Source of the DNA: Actinomycetota bacterium
GTDB taxonomy: Bacteria > Actinomycetota > Actinomycetes > S36-B12 > UBA5976
Assembly (NCBI GenBank): GCA_017853815.1
Contig: JAFMIT010000101.1
Span: 1-5,794, forward strand
Direction: 5' to 3'
Length of the DNA: 5,794 nucleotides
Numbering within the stretch: the first letter of the stretch is position 1; each line of letters starts with the position of its first letter. The translations under genes and the position numbers were made by a program. The notes below the pieces were generated by a model. It was not told where the DNA came from. It was given only the letters and a program-made list of their open reading frames with translations, and did no database searches. Shown here one piece after another: positions 4,832 through 5,794 of the stretch.

Positions 4832-4837
4832 TAGCGT
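4832..4837 (+). promoter_or_regulatory. Candidate -10 element (leaderless) that sets the DUF881 start at 4844
   Basis: TAGCGT matches TAnnnT. The GTG at 4838 touches it directly, whereas the GTG at 4844 follows after six bases, the same spacing seen at three other genes in the window. This favours 4844 as both transcription and translation start. Confidence 0.5.
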
Positions 4838-4843
4838 GTGACT

Positions 4844-5581
4844 GTGGGCAGCAAACGTTCCGTGGCATTCACGACCATCCTCATGATGATGGTCGCGGGC
4901 ATGGTTTTTGCGACGAGCGCCCAAACCGCTCGCGGCACTGATTTGAGAGCCGAAGGTGCCCAGGACCTCAAAGCTCTCGTGCTTGTGCGAGCTCGCGATG
5001 TCCGCCAGCAGGAGTCCGTTTTGGGCAGGATTCGGGCCCAGATCGACCAAATCTCGCTCGAATTTAGCTCTCCCGAACTACGGGAGTTACGTGACCAAAT
5101 GGCGTTGGAAAGACAGGCCGCGGGACTTGGGACTGCAGTCGGTTCTGGGCTGGTCGTGAGTCTGGCTGACGCGCCGATTAATGCTGGCAGCCTCAAGGAA
5201 GACATCGATCCAAACTGGCTGCTGGTGCACCAACAAGACATCCAGGGGGTCATCAACGCCTTGTGGGCAGGTGGCGCGAGCGCAATCAGTGTGATGGACG
5301 AGCGCATCATTTCGATCAGCCCAATTAAGTGTGTTGGTTCCACCGTGCTGGTGAATGGCAAAGTCTTTTCGCCACCATTTGTGATTCGCGCCATCGGCGA
5401 CCCCAAGGCGCTTCAGGCAAGTCTGGATCGCGACGAAACGGTGCAACTGTTTAAAGATCTCGCTCAAACTTACGGACTTCAATACAACGTCGGGATTGGC
5501 CACAATCTCGTGATGCGGCCATACAACGGAGTCGTCGTGATGCAGCACGCCAAGCTGCATCTGGCAGATAAGGAACAATGA
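4844..5581 (+). CDS. DUF881 family membrane-anchored protein
   Basis: A 245-residue protein of the DUF881 family, whose function is unknown; homologs occur between crgA and pabA/trpG in actinobacteria (Rv0012-like). One N-terminal hydrophobic segment (about 6-24) with positive residues before it suggests a single-pass anchor with the rest outside the cytoplasm. Residues 45-93 are heptad-rich and charged, a likely coiled coil. The DUF881 core follows: GSGLVVSLADAP (100-111), WLLVHQQDIQGVINALWAGGASAISV (125-150), ERIISISPIKCVGSTVLVNGKVFSPPFVIRAIGD (153-186). Length and order are typical. GTG at 4844 is chosen over GTG at 4838 because of the -10-like hexamer. It is divergent from crgA (54 bp) and four bases upstream of pabA/trpG, so it may share their transcript. 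An extracytoplasmic role near the septum is only a guess from context. Confidence 0.9.
   Translation: MGSKRSVAFTTILMMMVAGMVFATSAQTARGTDLRAEGAQDLKALVLVRARDVRQQESVLGRIRAQIDQISLEFSSPELRELRDQMALERQAAGLGTAVGSGLVVSLADAPINAGSLKEDIDPNWLLVHQQDIQGVINALWAGGASAISVMDERIISISPIKCVGSTVLVNGKVFSPPFVIRAIGDPKALQASLDRDETVQLFKDLAQTYGLQYNVGIGHNLVMRPYNGVVVMQHAKLHLADKEQ
4872..4895 (+). repeat. Perfect 8-bp inverted repeat early in the DUF881 gene
   Basis: CGACCATC (4872-4879) and GATGGTCG (4888-4895) are exact reverse complements around an eight-base loop, 28 bases after the first base of the GTG at 4844. It overlaps codons for the membrane anchor. It may be incidental. Confidence 0.4.
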
Positions 5582-5585
5582 GACC

Positions 5586-5794
5586 GTGACCGCAAAGATC
5601 CTGGTAGTCGACAACTACGACTCGTTCGTCTTCAACATCGTGCAGTATCTCGCGCAGTTGGGCGCAGAAGTCACAGTCAAGCGCAACGACGAAATCTCTG
5701 TGCAGTACGCAGATGGCTTTGATGGTGTGCTTTTGTCACCAGGGCCTGGCACTCCAGCGGATGCAGGAATCTGCATTGAAATGGTTCATTACTG
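5586..5794 (+). CDS. pabA/trpG: Anthranilate/aminodeoxychorismate synthase glutamine amidotransferase subunit, partial
   Basis: The first 69 residues of a class I glutamine amidotransferase, cut by the right edge of the window. It reads MTAKILVVDNYDSFVFN (1-17), the family's typical N-terminal strand with DNYDSF, then KRND (32-35), and GVLLSPGPGTPADAG (47-61), whose SPGPGTP (51-57) is the oxyanion-loop signature. The nucleophilic Cys and the His-Glu pair lie beyond the edge. The subunit supplies ammonia from glutamine to chorismate for folate (PabA) or tryptophan (TrpG) synthesis; many bacteria use one protein for both. GTG at 5586 is the start; AAGGA at 5570-5574 is a plausible but distant ribosome-binding site. 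An ATG at 5578 is in another frame and stops at once. The gene sits four bases after the DUF881 stop. Confidence 0.93.
   Translation, partial: MTAKILVVDNYDSFVFNIVQYLAQLGAEVTVKRNDEISVQYADGFDGVLLSPGPGTPADAGICIEMVHY

Noticed and set aside
4790..5050. Longer CrgA start
   Set aside because: GGAGG five bases before the ATG at 4789 and the family's usual 80-90 residue length fix the short form; the extension overlaps the DUF881 gene.
5087..5614. Reverse-strand open frame of about 175 codons opposite the DUF881 gene
   Set aside because: The opposite strand encodes well-conserved DUF881 and PabA motifs; this reading shows no recognisable domain.

Overview
This is a stretch of an actinobacterial chromosome, estimated by eye at mid-50s % GC. 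The right half carries the gene order cyclophilin (ppiA) - rhomboid - crgA (reverse strand) - DUF881 protein - glutamine amidotransferase (pabA/trpG). From memory this matches the dnaA/gyrA-proximal region of Mycobacterium (Rv0009 to Rv0013) and other actinomycetes, with pknB expected just beyond the right edge. CrgA, a mycothiol-type arsenate reductase and frequent leaderless starts all point to Actinomycetia. The moderate GC is compatible with a small freshwater or marine lineage, but the species cannot be named from this window.

Layout. Bases 4-387 (-) encode an MmcQ/YjbR-like protein, divergent from a 77-residue helix-hairpin-helix protein (431-664, +). Next come two tandem aquaporin-family channels (702-1394 and 1429-2100) and a low-molecular-weight-phosphatase-type arsenate reductase (2103-2510), which starts 2 nt after the second channel. 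A YczE/YitT-like membrane protein (2573-3250) follows, with an exact 20-bp direct repeat just upstream of its promoter. From 3291 the conserved core begins: ppiA, rhomboid (4-nt overlap), crgA (convergent), DUF881 protein (divergent from crgA) and partial pabA/trpG cut by the right edge. The core contains division and housekeeping genes. The left part looks accessory, with arsenic detoxification as its clearest theme: ArsC would reduce arsenate and the canonical channel would let arsenite out. No arsR, acr3 or arsB is visible.

Patterns beyond the genes. (1) Five plus-strand genes have a TAnnnT -10-like hexamer ending 6 or 7 nt before the start codon and no Shine-Dalgarno sequence, as expected for leaderless mRNAs; this also moves the DUF881 start to 4844. 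(2) The first channel is the same length to its motifs as the second but has lost much of the first NPA motif, so the pair may be functional plus divergent subunits. (3) The YczE promoter carries two 20-bp repeats two helical turns apart. (4) A perfect 12-bp inverted repeat lies in codons 8-19 of the rhomboid gene, and weaker stems sit at similar places in other genes. (5) The convergent rhomboid/crgA junction holds an exact DnaA-box consensus and two palindromes within about 50 bp. There is no intergenic gap over 65 bp, and I see no RNA genes, insertion sequences or CRISPR arrays.
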